From Lucinisca nassula (Eukaryota > Mollusca > Bivalvia > Lucinida > Lucinidae): 64,000 bases of DNA. The stretch is taken from NCBI GenBank assembly GCA_963580285.1, contig OY757010.1:224521234-224585233 (forward strand). The letters run 5' to 3'. The position numbers and the translations under genes were made by a program. A model generated the notes under the pieces. That model ran no database searches. It was not told the origin of the DNA and worked only from the letters and a program-made list of their open reading frames with translations. Shown one piece after another: positions 60,301-63,049 of the stretch. The stretch's first letter is position 1, and the number at the start of each line of letters is the position of its first letter.

Positions 60301-61055
60301 TTACATTCCAACCAGTGGTTAAGGAAGAGATAGCTTGACGGACGGACGGACGGACAGATGGACGGAGGCATTCACAATATCCCCGAACTCTTTTTTAAAA
60401 GCGTGGGGATTAATATAGACATTTCTAAGGTATTGAGGACCTAAAAATATAGACATTTCTAAGGTATAGAGGACCTTAAAATATAGACATTTCTAAGGTA
60501 TAGATGACCTAAAAATATAGACATTTCTAAGGTATAGACAACATAAAAATATAGACATTTTTAAGGTATAGACAACCTAAAAATAAAGAGAAGAAAACAG
60601 CAAAATGACAATACATGAAGTACATGTGTATAAAGTTAATTAGTGTCAACAATAACTTTTTATACACATGTTGCCAACCCCGGCAGGTATCGAAAACATA
60701 ACTGCTTTTGAGATATGAAAGAATGCACTATGTCATTCAGATATATATATATTATTTTATACCGCAATCAGGCATTCTAGTAACCTAATAAAGGGGGTCG
60801 AATAACTGCTCGCTATAATCGGTAGTGACCTACAATACCTTCTACTGACCTATAATACGTCTAGTGACCGATTATAGACCGGACCTACTTTTCTGGTCCC
60901 TAATTTGCAAGCGTAAACAATAACAGGCAACCTTTTATACACTAGAAAACAACTAAACTGCAAGTTATAATCTTTGCAATATTTATTTAAATAGATTTTC
61001 AGAAATTTCAGCTATATTCTTACCTTCTCGGGCTTTCCTGGTTTGAATGGCCCAT
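20824..61055 (-). CDS. NFKBIL1: NFKBIL1 (IkB-like) homologue, six coding exons, complete
   Basis: Joined minus-strand exons 61055-61024, 59463-59287, 45869-45745, 30959-30829, 25328-25193 and 21371-20824 give 1149 nt, 382 codons plus TAG, close to the roughly 380 residues usual for NFKBIL1. Every junction has GT/AG and the phases close exactly. Visible: short N-terminus; basic stretch near residues 14-35; ankyrin repeat 1 around 53-83 (LLHYCCRHGSGSTL); ankyrin repeat 2 with TPLHLAL at 88-94; acidic Ser/Asp linker about 157-165; basic cluster NRKRRK at 239-244; charged coiled-coil-like stretch about 240-300; C-terminal RWHPDKFLQRFG at 344-355, the family signature with a J-domain-like HPD. In vertebrates the protein is nuclear and linked to restraint of NF-kB or innate signalling and to mRNA processing; the role here is inferred by homology. 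Introns are 3.8 to 15 kb and full of repeats. Not checked: transcripts and alternative starts. Confidence 0.93.
21545..21640. repeat. P2-type hairpin
   Basis: TAGGCCCTGATCAGATGCCG / CGGCATCTGATCTGGGCCTG stem with CATTGTG loop, preceded by GGTGTCAGGTTGTGTTTTC, which also precedes the 62210 copy. Confidence 0.7.
21820..22660. other. Intron 5 sequence without gene; P1 remnant at 21825-21900
   Basis: A weak P1 remnant (GGTACTCGTTAGAACCACC...ACACAATCTACATTATAGGGC), then AT-rich DNA with a P1-like flank near 22330-22430. Confidence 0.4.
22663..22760. repeat. Long hairpin
   Basis: AATTTATTAAACTAGTTGAG and GAAAAGGGATGAAAAT pair with ATTTTATCCCTTTTC and CTCAGCTCATTTAATAAATT, giving arms of about 37 nt with few mismatches around a 15-nt loop. 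Probably a small foldback element. Confidence 0.7.
22985..23616 (+). mobile_element. Rolling-circle-like element fragment H (3' part)
   Basis: Three units of about 120 bp (GTCACTGAATGTGTCTTATC, TATATGGTTTAGGGGT), then ACAACGACAATGG and a 3' hairpin AGCTCCCCCAGGAGCC ... GGTGAGCTAA. The 5' end was not recognised with confidence. Confidence 0.5.
23617..24180 (+). repeat. Tandem-core repeat fragment
   Basis: Three units sharing TTTTTAAGTTTTTTAAAGGGCCATAACT, ACTTGCCATGAAATTGTGTA and GATATTGTGACCTTATATTT, with GACGGACAGATGGATGGACA microsatellites after two of them. Confidence 0.6.
24185..24470 (+). repeat. S1 SINE-like repeat
   Basis: Near full-length copy from GTGGCTTGAAGAAATAGATG to TCAAATCAAACAAACAA. 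Confidence 0.85.
24838..25135 (-). repeat. S1 SINE-like repeat, inverted
   Basis: Begins GTTTGATTTGAGGTTCAACG and ends ATTTCTTCAAGCCCCGCTGG, the reverse of the copy at 24185. It lies 58 bp beyond the end of exon 5 in intron 5. Confidence 0.85.
25193..25328 (-). CDS. NFKBIL1: NFKBIL1 coding exon 5
   Basis: 136 nt, acceptor TTTTGCAG|GATACC and donor GAACAAG|GTAATA. It encodes an acidic/Ser stretch (DTSSDSDSVTSG), then LWRDKLADEFDFEY and WGKYEQ. This resembles the WxxKLxxELEDEWxE region that follows the ankyrin repeats in family members. It leaves in phase 1. Confidence 0.9.
25500..25606. repeat. P1 element, left half (split by LINE)
   Basis: ATGGCTACTTTGCTGATGAAAATC...AGATTGTGGGTTCTCATTAGAACTGCCTCAGTGAG stops at the palindrome centre. 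The right half resumes at 28008. Confidence 0.75.
25607..28007 (-). mobile_element. Non-LTR retrotransposon (LINE), degraded
   Basis: Minus-strand reading in order: a Lys/Arg-rich region (RWLRETWWWNEHVNKL, AKRQAFKAWK), then DMVKKAISQMKTGKAPEPSG, FIVWFYKGKEDALERDNYCG and LKLTEQVMKVLERIV (fingers/palm), DLEKAFDRVP near 27135, YADDFVIIAES near 26890, GLRVNAGKTKIM, then a zinc-finger-like CXXC...CNGCKFWVHKKC block (26700-26780), and RSGVRSAM at the C-terminus with a (CATCAT)n tail at 25607-25622. Multiple frameshifts and stops; an S1 SINE lies inside. The clade is not assigned. It sits in intron 4. Confidence 0.88.
25766..26052 (+). repeat. S1 SINE-like repeat inside the LINE
   Basis: CTTGAAGAAATATATGGGCT to CAAATCAAACAAACAAACAA. 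AGCAGAGAGCTTC stands on both sides (25754-25766, after 26050), a likely target duplication from insertion into the LINE. Confidence 0.85.
28008..28145. repeat. P1 element, right half
   Basis: AGACAGTTCTAATGAGTATC continues the palindrome interrupted at 25606 and ends with the AGTTGGGTTTGGTTGGGTGC flank. AGAC on both sides of the LINE is a possible target duplication. Confidence 0.7.
28182..28323 (+). pseudogene. LINE (jockey/I-like) C-terminal fragment
   Basis: Plus-strand reading GSFLPQTIRDWNAFPHLVIS followed by DNVAKFTSLV ends at TGA. RTIRDWNxLP is a common C-terminal motif of jockey-like reverse transcriptases. No upstream part was seen. Confidence 0.55.
28330..28725. other. Intron 4 sequence, no gene seen
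   Basis: A 67-codon ORF on the plus strand has no recognisable motif and lies in an intron antisense to the host gene. Confidence 0.4.
28726..30770 (-). repeat. 36-bp minisatellite, about 57 copies
   Basis: Unit of type CTGAACAGCCATCTCTTTAA + ACAGAGTCACCCTCTG with frequent 1-bp length changes. Local subtypes form blocks, for example TCTGGACAGCCATCTCATTA at 29050-29580 and GTCTGCTGAACAGGCATCTC at 29660-30170. The array starts about 60 bp past the donor of exon 4 in intron 4. Confidence 0.93.
30829..30959 (-). CDS. NFKBIL1: NFKBIL1 coding exon 4
   Basis: 131 nt, acceptor GTTTTCAG|GT and donor CATAAG|GTAATG. It completes Cys112 and encodes YTGIILPLIEKLPQLLDAR and the following QLLNQLVRI. This matches the YTxxxLPLL segment after ankyrin repeat 2 in NFKBIL1. 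It leaves in phase 0. Confidence 0.9.
31050..31160. repeat. P1 element, short copy
   Basis: TTGTGGGTACTTACTAGCATCTCC and GAGGCAATTCTATCAAGTACCCACAA arms. Confidence 0.55.
31240..31465. repeat. P1 element
   Basis: AAATGTCTATTTTTCTGGTG, GTTGTGGTTGCTGGTAAGAA / TTCTAATGAGTACCCACAAC and the GTGGGGTTTAGGGGGTGTTTA end. Confidence 0.7.
31470..32360. other. Intron 3 sequence, no gene seen
   Basis: Contains AAGGTCAGCAAATGACCTTGACC and CAAGTTTCAAGGTCACTGGC near 31876-32120, similar in style to the tandem-core elements, but no boundaries are visible. Confidence 0.4.
32368..32569 (-). mobile_element. P2 MITE, inverted, TTAA duplication
   Basis: TTAA at 32364-32367 and 32570-32573. Ends CTCTTATCCTCCTGTTCACG and GAATATTCAGCAAGAGAAGG. 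Central GATGGCTTC-TGAA-GAAGCCATC hairpin. Confidence 0.8.
32572..32607 (+). repeat. Relic of a rolling-circle-like 3' hairpin
   Basis: AAGCTCCCCCAGAGCCTTCA then GCTGTAGTGTGCTTAA resembles the 3' end of fragment H at 23581-23616. Confidence 0.35.
32975..33412 (+). repeat. Dispersed repeat R5 carrying a tRNA-derived SINE
   Basis: Shares CACTGGGGTGTCCAACTGATATTGGCTTACA-type sequence, CTTGCAGCAGGTAA and the end GGTTGACATATCGTTAAACC...(ATCA)n with 52490-53100. A SINE with GCCCCTGTGGCGCAGGTGGT sits at about 33196-33330. In the 52.5-kb copy an S1 SINE occupies nearly the same position. Confidence 0.65.
33545..34132 (+). repeat. 40-bp minisatellite matching a MITE end, block 1
   Basis: Unit TTAATCCTTGTCCTGCTGAA + CCAGTATATGTTCTACC, about 14 copies. 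TTAACCCTTGTCCTGCTGAA is the terminal repeat of the P2 MITE plus its TTAA target. Confidence 0.9.
34199..34244 (-). ncRNA. Hammerhead ribozyme, copy 1 (intact core)
   Basis: Minus-strand order: stem I GGGUCA; CUGAUGA; stem II GGC-UUUAUUA-GCC; GAAA; stem III CUAC/GUAG with no loop; U-A cleavage dinucleotide; stem I UGACCC. Every invariant core position of the hammerhead is present. Predicted cut lies between plus coordinates 34205 and 34204. A 4-bp loopless stem III is typical of hammerheads thought to act as dimers. Confidence 0.9.
34581..34611 (-). ncRNA. Hammerhead copy 2, inactivated
   Basis: A 15-bp deletion removes stem II and the GAAA side of the core, leaving stem I and part of stem III. 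Cannot cleave. Confidence 0.85.
34948..34993 (-). ncRNA. Hammerhead ribozyme, copy 3
   Basis: Identical to copy 1 across all 46 nt. Confidence 0.9.
35330..35375 (-). ncRNA. Hammerhead ribozyme, copy 4
   Basis: Identical to copy 1; exactly 382 bp from copy 3. Confidence 0.9.
35712..35757 (-). ncRNA. Hammerhead ribozyme, copy 5
   Basis: Identical to copy 1. Its unit carries the TTTCCCATTTC variant also seen in the unit of copy 9, and is cut off by the TTAA element. Confidence 0.9.
36063..37850. mobile_element. 1.79-kb TTAA-target DNA element inside the hammerhead array
   Basis: Terminal inverted repeats GGTTCCTCAATACA / TGTATTGAGGAACC are flanked by TTAA (36059-36062, 37851-37854). Removing it and one TTAA restores the unit sequence GTTCCTTTAAGAGCAATGG. 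No transposase-like ORF was found. The TTAA site suggests piggyBac or Kolobok mobilisation. Confidence 0.88.
37886..37931 (-). ncRNA. Hammerhead ribozyme, copy 6
   Basis: Identical to copy 1. First ribozyme to the right of the TTAA element. Confidence 0.9.
38268..38298 (-). ncRNA. Hammerhead copy 7, inactivated
   Basis: Same 15-bp deletion as copy 2, in the equivalent second position of the block. Confidence 0.85.
38635..38680 (-). ncRNA. Hammerhead ribozyme, copy 8
   Basis: Identical to copy 1. The unit has AAGACAGAAGA and GATCAGGC substitutions outside the ribozyme. Confidence 0.9.
39014..39059 (-). ncRNA. Hammerhead ribozyme, copy 9
   Basis: Identical to copy 1. A 3-bp deletion lies just outside stem I. 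Confidence 0.9.
39396..39441 (-). ncRNA. Hammerhead ribozyme, copy 10
   Basis: Identical to copy 1. Confidence 0.9.
39778..39823 (-). ncRNA. Hammerhead ribozyme, copy 11
   Basis: Identical to copy 1. It lies in the last, incomplete unit. Confidence 0.9.
39896..40193 (+). repeat. 40-bp MITE-end minisatellite, block 2
   Basis: Units CCTTGTCCTGCTGAACCAGG + ATATGCTCTATCTTAATTAAT, seven copies, some with an extra TTATAA. Confidence 0.9.
40194..41171 (-). mobile_element. Rolling-circle-like element D1
   Basis: Minus-strand start CTAGATCAGCAGTCGATGGT, hairpin, ATCACAAATACCCGCTTTTT. It ends with a GACAGACAGACGGACAGAC microsatellite and a hairpin TATACCCGATGTTTCTTCGA...CAGGTATAA. The core is five units of about 145 bp with AAGGTCAAAGGTCAAAA. 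Flanks rejoin as minisatellite sequence (AATTAA|TTAAGG on the minus strand) without duplication. Confidence 0.65.
41172..41966 (+). repeat. 40-bp MITE-end minisatellite, block 3
   Basis: About 19 units alternating TGAACCAGAATATACTCT and TGAACTGAGATATGCTCT subtypes, so the higher-order period is about 90 bp. Confidence 0.9.
41967..44699 (-). mobile_element. Rolling-circle-like element D2, split by element C
   Basis: Second copy of D1 with better preserved ends: minus-strand 5' CTAGATCAGCAGTCAATGG and 3' hairpin with ACCCGATGTTTC / GAAAAAGCGGGTATAA. Element C occupies 42328-44102. Confidence 0.7.
42328..44102 (+). mobile_element. Rolling-circle-like element C, nested in D2
   Basis: 5' CAAGAGCTGTCACCAGACAG hairpin then AGCTCGCCTG (42351-42360). 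3' hairpin right arm CAGGCGAGCT (44091-44100), then AA. The core is about nine 126-bp units (ACTGAACCATGAAATATAGG, ATTTCTCCATCAAATAGT) followed by two 190-bp units (TAGATTTTGACCCC). D1 supplies the empty site, AAAGGTCAAAAAGTATTATT. Comparison shows insertion into the A-run with no duplication if the element ends in AA. Confidence 0.7.
44700..45475 (+). repeat. 40-bp MITE-end minisatellite, block 4
   Basis: About 19 units. It ends about 270 bp from the donor of exon 3, next to a P2-type hairpin. Confidence 0.9.
45476..45660. repeat. P2-type hairpin at the end of the minisatellite
   Basis: GTAAAGATCCAGCTAATATGGC ... GCCATCTTAGCTGGATCTGG stem, then GACTGTTTGTCATTGAACTGGC and AATTTATTTGATTG, the layout of the P2 MITE interior. 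The minisatellite could be an expansion of this copy's end. Confidence 0.6.
45745..45869 (-). CDS. NFKBIL1: NFKBIL1 coding exon 3 (ankyrin repeat 2)
   Basis: 125 nt between acceptor TTCTTGCAG|A and donor GAAT|GTGAGT. It completes Arg70 and continues YLLRERLDG, then STDEDLETPLHLALYRAL, so the ankyrin fold runs uninterrupted across the junction with exon 2. It leaves in phase 1. Confidence 0.92.
46105..47339 (+). mobile_element. Rolling-circle-like element F
   Basis: 5' CTAGAAATGTGTCAATACAAC, hairpin GTGT..ACAC, then ATGTCCCCGC. 3' hairpin TATGCCCCCGGCATC / GATGCGGGGGCATAA, whose right arm matches the complement of the internal 5' motif with one change. The core is about five 170-bp units with GTGACCTTGACCTTGAGACC. 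An ACGTACGTACATACGTACGT microsatellite lies at 47172-47226. Confidence 0.65.
47540..47640. repeat. P2-type hairpin
   Basis: AAACAGTGTAGAGCATGATCAGACTG / CAGTCTGATCTGGATCTGCACTGTTT. Shares AATCCAGCAAGGAGTCCAAG upstream with the copy at 17900. Confidence 0.65.
47650..47970 (-). repeat. S1 SINE-like repeat
   Basis: Starts with a (TTTG)n tail and GATTTGAGGTTTAACATCCC; ends TTTCTTCAAGCCCCGATGGG. Confidence 0.85.
48070..48259 (+). mobile_element. P2 MITE with TTAA ends, diverged
   Basis: TTAA at 48066-48069 and 48260-48263. Interior AACCAATCAGATTGCTTGAT and GATCCTGATCAGAGAAGCCATCTGATCTGGATC hairpin with a shortened loop side. Confidence 0.65.
48345..48622. mobile_element. 278-bp inverted-repeat MITE
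   Basis: AGTCATTTGTTACCACTGCC + CCCCACATACGGG faces CCCTGTAGGTGGGGGGCTTG + GTTACAAATGACT. Interior GC-rich with CACTGCGGGG repeats. No target duplication recognised. Confidence 0.6.
48623..49035. other. Intron 2 sequence, no gene seen
   Basis: No coding or repeat signal beyond short purine-rich GGGAGATAAGGAGGGAGAGA near 48892. Confidence 0.4.
49040..49265. repeat. P1 palindromic element
   Basis: ACTTTTTATATGAAAAATTG...CAGATTGTAGGTACTC / GGCGGTTCTATTGGGTACCC. The left half of the central palindrome is partly deleted. Confidence 0.65.
49333..50280 (-). mobile_element. Rolling-circle-like element I, carrying a hammerhead
   Basis: Minus-strand 5' CTAGAAGGGAGTATTCGATA, hairpin, ATATCTCCCCTTACC. 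3' end AGCTCCCCTTACATATATG...TAGGGGAGATATAA, whose stem repeats the 5' internal motif. Flanked by A/T runs. Unlike its relatives it has no obvious tandem core; its interior includes a 382-bp-repeat relative (about 50035-50170). Confidence 0.6.
50082..50125 (+). ncRNA. Hammerhead ribozyme, plus strand, intact core
   Basis: Stem I GGUUA, CUGAUGA, stem II GGC-UUUAGUA-GCC, GAAA, stem III CUGC/GUAG (one G-U), U-C cleavage pair, stem I UGACC (one G-U). All core nucleotides are kept. It is antisense to NFKBIL1. Confidence 0.8.
50540..50830. repeat. P1 palindromic element, long copy
   Basis: ACCCCACTTTATATAGAGAA, TAGGTTGTGGGTACTTGTTA / TCTAACGAGCACCCACAACC, then AAAATATCACGGATTTTCAT and AGTAGCCATTTTGGATATGT, the flank shared with the 25.5-kb copy. 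Confidence 0.75.
50897..51030 (-). repeat. tRNA-derived SINE, truncated
   Basis: The reverse strand matches 63360-63503 (GGGATCGNANGATCGATCCCGG B-box region, CTTCTCCAGACTTTCGGATGA, TGTTGGTGGGACGTAAAAC) but lacks the A-box end. Confidence 0.75.
51040..52035. other. Intron 2 sequence, no gene seen
   Basis: A diverged P2-type hairpin lies at 51445-51530 (GTACATGTAGATTCTGGCGAGACG / CGTGCCGTCTTATCAGGATCTAC). Near 51935-52000 there is GTTCCGACGCCCAAAGGAAC and GATGCGACGTTGATGCGACG. No coding signal. Confidence 0.4.
52040..52350 (-). repeat. S1 SINE-like repeat
   Basis: GATTTGAGGTTTAACGTCAC to ATTTCTCCAAGCCCCTATGG. Confidence 0.85.
52490..53100 (+). repeat. Repeat R5, second copy, split by an S1 SINE
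   Basis: Left part 52490-52680 and right part 52985-53100 match 32975-33412. The S1 copy sits between them. Confidence 0.65.
52683..52975 (+). repeat. S1 SINE-like repeat inside R5
   Basis: GGGGCTTGAAGAAATATATG to an A-rich (AAC)n tail. ATCTTCTCTAC stands on both sides (about 52660, 52989), a likely target duplication. Confidence 0.85.
53605..53825 (-). repeat. R400 repeat, partial
   Basis: TCTTTGAGTGTGTGTGTATC to ATTGCCTTCACTTCT matches the 6.8-7.5 kb copy. It abuts the 63-bp minisatellite. Confidence 0.8.
53866..59336 (-). repeat. 63-bp minisatellite derived from NFKBIL1 exon 2, about 87 copies
   Basis: Minus-strand unit: AGAAATCTACTCCACTATTG + CTGTCAGCATGGCTCTGGAT + CTACACTCAG|GTACATATACTGT. 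The last copy (59336-59287) is the coding end of exon 2 and reads RNLLHYCCRHGSGSTL; the vertical bar marks the real donor. The period is 63 bp (21 codons), so long open frames (up to 486 codons at 57649-56189) appear in more than one frame. These are by-products, since exon 2 splices out at its own donor. Some 62- and 64-bp units break the frames. Subtypes with AGAACCCTACT, AGTCATG and ACAACAATAG are interspersed. Confidence 0.95.
59287..59463 (-). CDS. NFKBIL1: NFKBIL1 coding exon 2 (basic N-terminus and ankyrin repeat 1)
   Basis: 177 nt, entered in phase 2 (AG|A gives Arg) and left in phase 2. The acceptor ends CTGTAG and the donor is CACTCAG|GTACAT. It encodes residues 11-70, including KKKQISKLKHYI and LLHYCCRHGSGSTL, the helix part of ankyrin repeat 1. 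Its last 50 nt are the parent-like copy of the 63-bp minisatellite that follows in intron 2, and its acceptor sits in the last unit of a 34-bp array. An alternative in-frame ATG is at 59456-59454 (MKKKQ) if exon 1 is not used. Confidence 0.9.
59464..59735 (-). repeat. 34-bp minisatellite at the exon 2 acceptor, block 1
   Basis: Unit AGACATTTCTAAGGTATAGA + CAACCTAAAAATAT, about eight copies, period 34. In gene orientation the final unit runs into CTTAGAAATGTCTGTAG|A, the acceptor of exon 2. Confidence 0.92.
59736..60412 (+). mobile_element. Rolling-circle-like element E
   Basis: 5' CTAGAATACTGTTGACGGTG, hairpin, CATCACAAATTCCCACGCTT. Two to three core units of about 120 bp with TTTGACCCCAGGGTCAAA. 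A GACGGACGGACGGACAGATG microsatellite at about 60339-60365. 3' hairpin ATCCCCGAACT...AAAAGCGTGGGGATTA. It splits the 34-bp array with no clear duplication. Confidence 0.65.
60413..60590 (-). repeat. 34-bp minisatellite, block 2
   Basis: Five further units of the same repeat, resuming in register after element E. Confidence 0.92.
60591..61015. other. Intron 1 sequence, no further gene
   Basis: AT-rich. Includes (AT)n at 60742-60752 and TAGTGACCTACAATACCTTC / TACTGACCTATAATACGTCT short repeats near 60825-60870. Confidence 0.4.
61024..61055 (-). CDS. NFKBIL1: NFKBIL1 coding exon 1 (start codon)
   Basis: The exon encodes MGHSNQESPR plus two bases of an Arg codon. ATG is at 61055-61053. An in-frame TGA lies seven codons upstream (61076-61074), which supports this start. 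The donor reads GAGAAG|GTAAGAAT, a strong 5' splice site. The exon ends in phase 2. Confidence 0.85.
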
Positions 61056-61280
61056 TGGAATAATAATTATTGCTCACTGCTACTGCAGTCGAGTCTCAAC
61101 CTCAAAAATATTTACTTAAGCTAAAATAAACTATTTATTTGCAGATTTTTATACAGAATGTTAAGCGCTGAGAAACATTTATTCGAGCGTTCATGTTGTT
61201 TTCTGCGTCTCCATGGCGCGGTGACGTCAGAAACTTTGCGCTATTTGACGTCACGTTATACTACGTTTGCGCGCCATGGC
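61056..61280 (-). promoter_or_regulatory. NFKBIL1: Putative NFKBIL1 promoter/5'UTR with two CRE motifs
   Basis: Directly upstream of the start codon are two perfect TGACGTCA palindromes at 61222-61229 and 61246-61253, 24 bp apart. They are enclosed by inverted copies of CCATGGCGCG-like sequence (61212-61221, 61269-61279). Local G+C and CpG content is higher than in the surrounding introns. TGACGTCA is the CREB/ATF site. The transcription start cannot be fixed from sequence. Confidence 0.5.
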
Positions 61281-61379
61281 ACTGATTGTCGCTTAACATG
61301 CCACCCTGTCTGCTGTCTTTTTTGCTCAAATTGGCTAAATCATTGCAAAACCCTTGATTGTTTTGAATTGCGGTATAAA

Positions 61380-61515
61380 CTAAATACATGATTAGTGTCT
61401 TTAATAATAAAATATAATCGGTGAGCCTTAGACAATTTTATTAAAGCTCGCCCCTATAAAATTGTCTAAGGCTCACCGATTATATTTTATTATTAAAGAC
61501 ACTAACCATGTATTT
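61380..61515. repeat. Near-perfect 50-bp-arm palindrome upstream of NFKBIL1
   Basis: TAGTGTCTTTAATAATAAAA + TATAATCGGTGAGCCTTAGA + CAATTTTAT is repeated in exact complement after a loop of about 14 nt, with outer arms TAAATACATG(A/G)T paired less perfectly. Followed at 61520-61605 by several GGTTAACNATAATATAT repeats. Confidence 0.9.
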
Positions 61516-61724
61516 ACTATGTTAACCACATATATTATTGTTAACCATCTGGTTAACGATAATATATCTGGTTAACAATAATATATCTGGTTAACAATAA
61601 TATATATATCAATGTCATAGTGCATTCTACCATATCTCAAAAGCGGTGACTTTTTTCATGTTACATGTAAGTTGGGATAATTTTTAATAAATGACCCCAA
61701 GCGTTGGTTCATTATGTTGTTTGT

Positions 61725-61880
61725 GCTAGTTAGAACCCACAACCTACAGACTGTATGATAAGAAAATAATGTATACCCATGTAAAGCCCAGTTTTCTCTA
61801 TATAAATTCATCTTTACAAGTGCTCATTACAAAGATTTATCAACTTGACAGTTTAACTTATTGTATACTGGTGGACTCTT
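61725..61880. repeat. P1 element, right half
   Basis: GTTAGAACCCACAACCTACA, GTATACCCATGTAAAGCCCAG and a TATAAATTCATCTTTACAAG end. Confidence 0.5.
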
Positions 61881-61969
61881 CCATTGCTATATATTGGACA
61901 AGTCAATTTGTCGTCTAAGGAGTGCCAGGTCTATTTTTTTCATTTTGTTTTTTCTATTTTTGATGAAAA

Positions 61970-62060
61970 ATCCTCTTAGCAAACAGTGCAGATCCTGATC
62001 AGATGCCACATTCTGCAACATCTGATCTGGGTCTGCACTGTTTACCAAGGTGTCCCTTAA
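61970..62060. repeat. P2-type hairpin
   Basis: AACAGTGCAGATCCTGATCAGATG / CATCTGATCTGGGTCTGCACTGTT with the loop CCACATTCTGCAA. Confidence 0.75.
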
Positions 62061-62089
62061 TAGGTTAGATGCTGCATAGCATTTAACCC

Positions 62090-62310
62090 TTTTTGTACCA
62101 AATGGAATCTTCCTCCTTATATATAGCAGGAATTCATTTCAAAATTTAGGGGTGTCAGGTTGTGTTTTCATCAAAATTTATTTGGAAAATGACTGAACTT
62201 TTAGCAAAAAGAGGAGGCCCTGATCAGACGCCGCATTCTGCGGCGTCTGATCTGGGCCTGCACTGTTTGCCAAGTACCCCTTTAGGGGTTTCCGGTACTC
62301 AGTGGGTTAA
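62090..62310. repeat. P2-type hairpin with longer flank
   Basis: GATCAGACGCCGCATTCTGCGGCGTCTGATC with flank TTTTTGTACCAAATGG...TTAGGGGTGTCAGGTTGTG, the same flank as the 21.5-kb copy. Confidence 0.75.
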
Positions 62311-62344
62311 TACAATAGCTGGATACACCTTCAGAGGCAACATT

Positions 62345-62517
62345 TGAAAATTTTCATTCTTCTGGCTTTTAGAAATGGTGGTCTACCAGCACCATGGAAA
62401 AAATATTCTCTTTATTTTATTGGCAGACCCCATTTTTGGTAGTGCTGGTAGACCACCATTTACCATAGTGTTGGTAGACCACCATTTATAAAAGCCAGAA
62501 GAATGAAAATTTTCAAA
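62345..62517. mobile_element. Foldback MITE with about 45-bp arms
   Basis: TTGAAAATTTTCATTCTTCT + GGCTTTTAGAAATGGTGG + TCTACCAGCAC faces its complement ending GAATGAAAATTTTCAAA. GTAGACCACCATTTA occurs twice at the right side, so one arm is partly duplicated. Confidence 0.75.
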
Positions 62518-62793
62518 ATCATGGGATCAGACCGGATTGGGCGTAATCAATGGAGCGGACCGAATCGGACCTTTATTTAACCTTTGTATAGTATTTATAG
62601 CTACCTTTTTCAACCAATAATGTTTTTTTTTTTTTTTTTACATCAGATTGTCTTTCCATCTATTAATAACTCAGAAACATGTGGCTCTGGAAATAACCCG
62701 AGATTTAGGCAGGATCAGATCTGGGGAATCTTGGTCAAATTTCTATAGCTATTCAGAATCACTTTAGCAAGTCTGACAGATCAAGAGCCTTAA

Positions 62794-62997
62794 CCCTTGA
62801 CCTGCTGAATATTCATATATGCCACACCCACTACTGATTATCAACCAATCAGATTACTTGATGCAAATTATTACAACAAATTCACAACCTGAATGACAAA
62901 CAATGTGGATCCTGATCAGATGGCTTCTTCAGAAGCCATCTGATCTGGATCTACATTGTTTCAATAAAGGGCATATCCGGGTTCAGCAGGACAAGGG
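62794..62997 (+). mobile_element. P2 MITE, 204 bp, best preserved
   Basis: TTAA at 62790-62793 and 62998-63001. Ends CCCTTGACCTGCTGAATATT and GTTCAGCAGGACAAGGG. Central GATGGCTTC-TTCA-GAAGCCATC hairpin within GATCCTGATCA...TGATCTGGATC. Confidence 0.88.
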
Positions 62998-63049
62998 TTA
63001 AAACAGCTTCTTTGTGCTGAGAAAAGTGGGATACATAGTGATGTAAATC

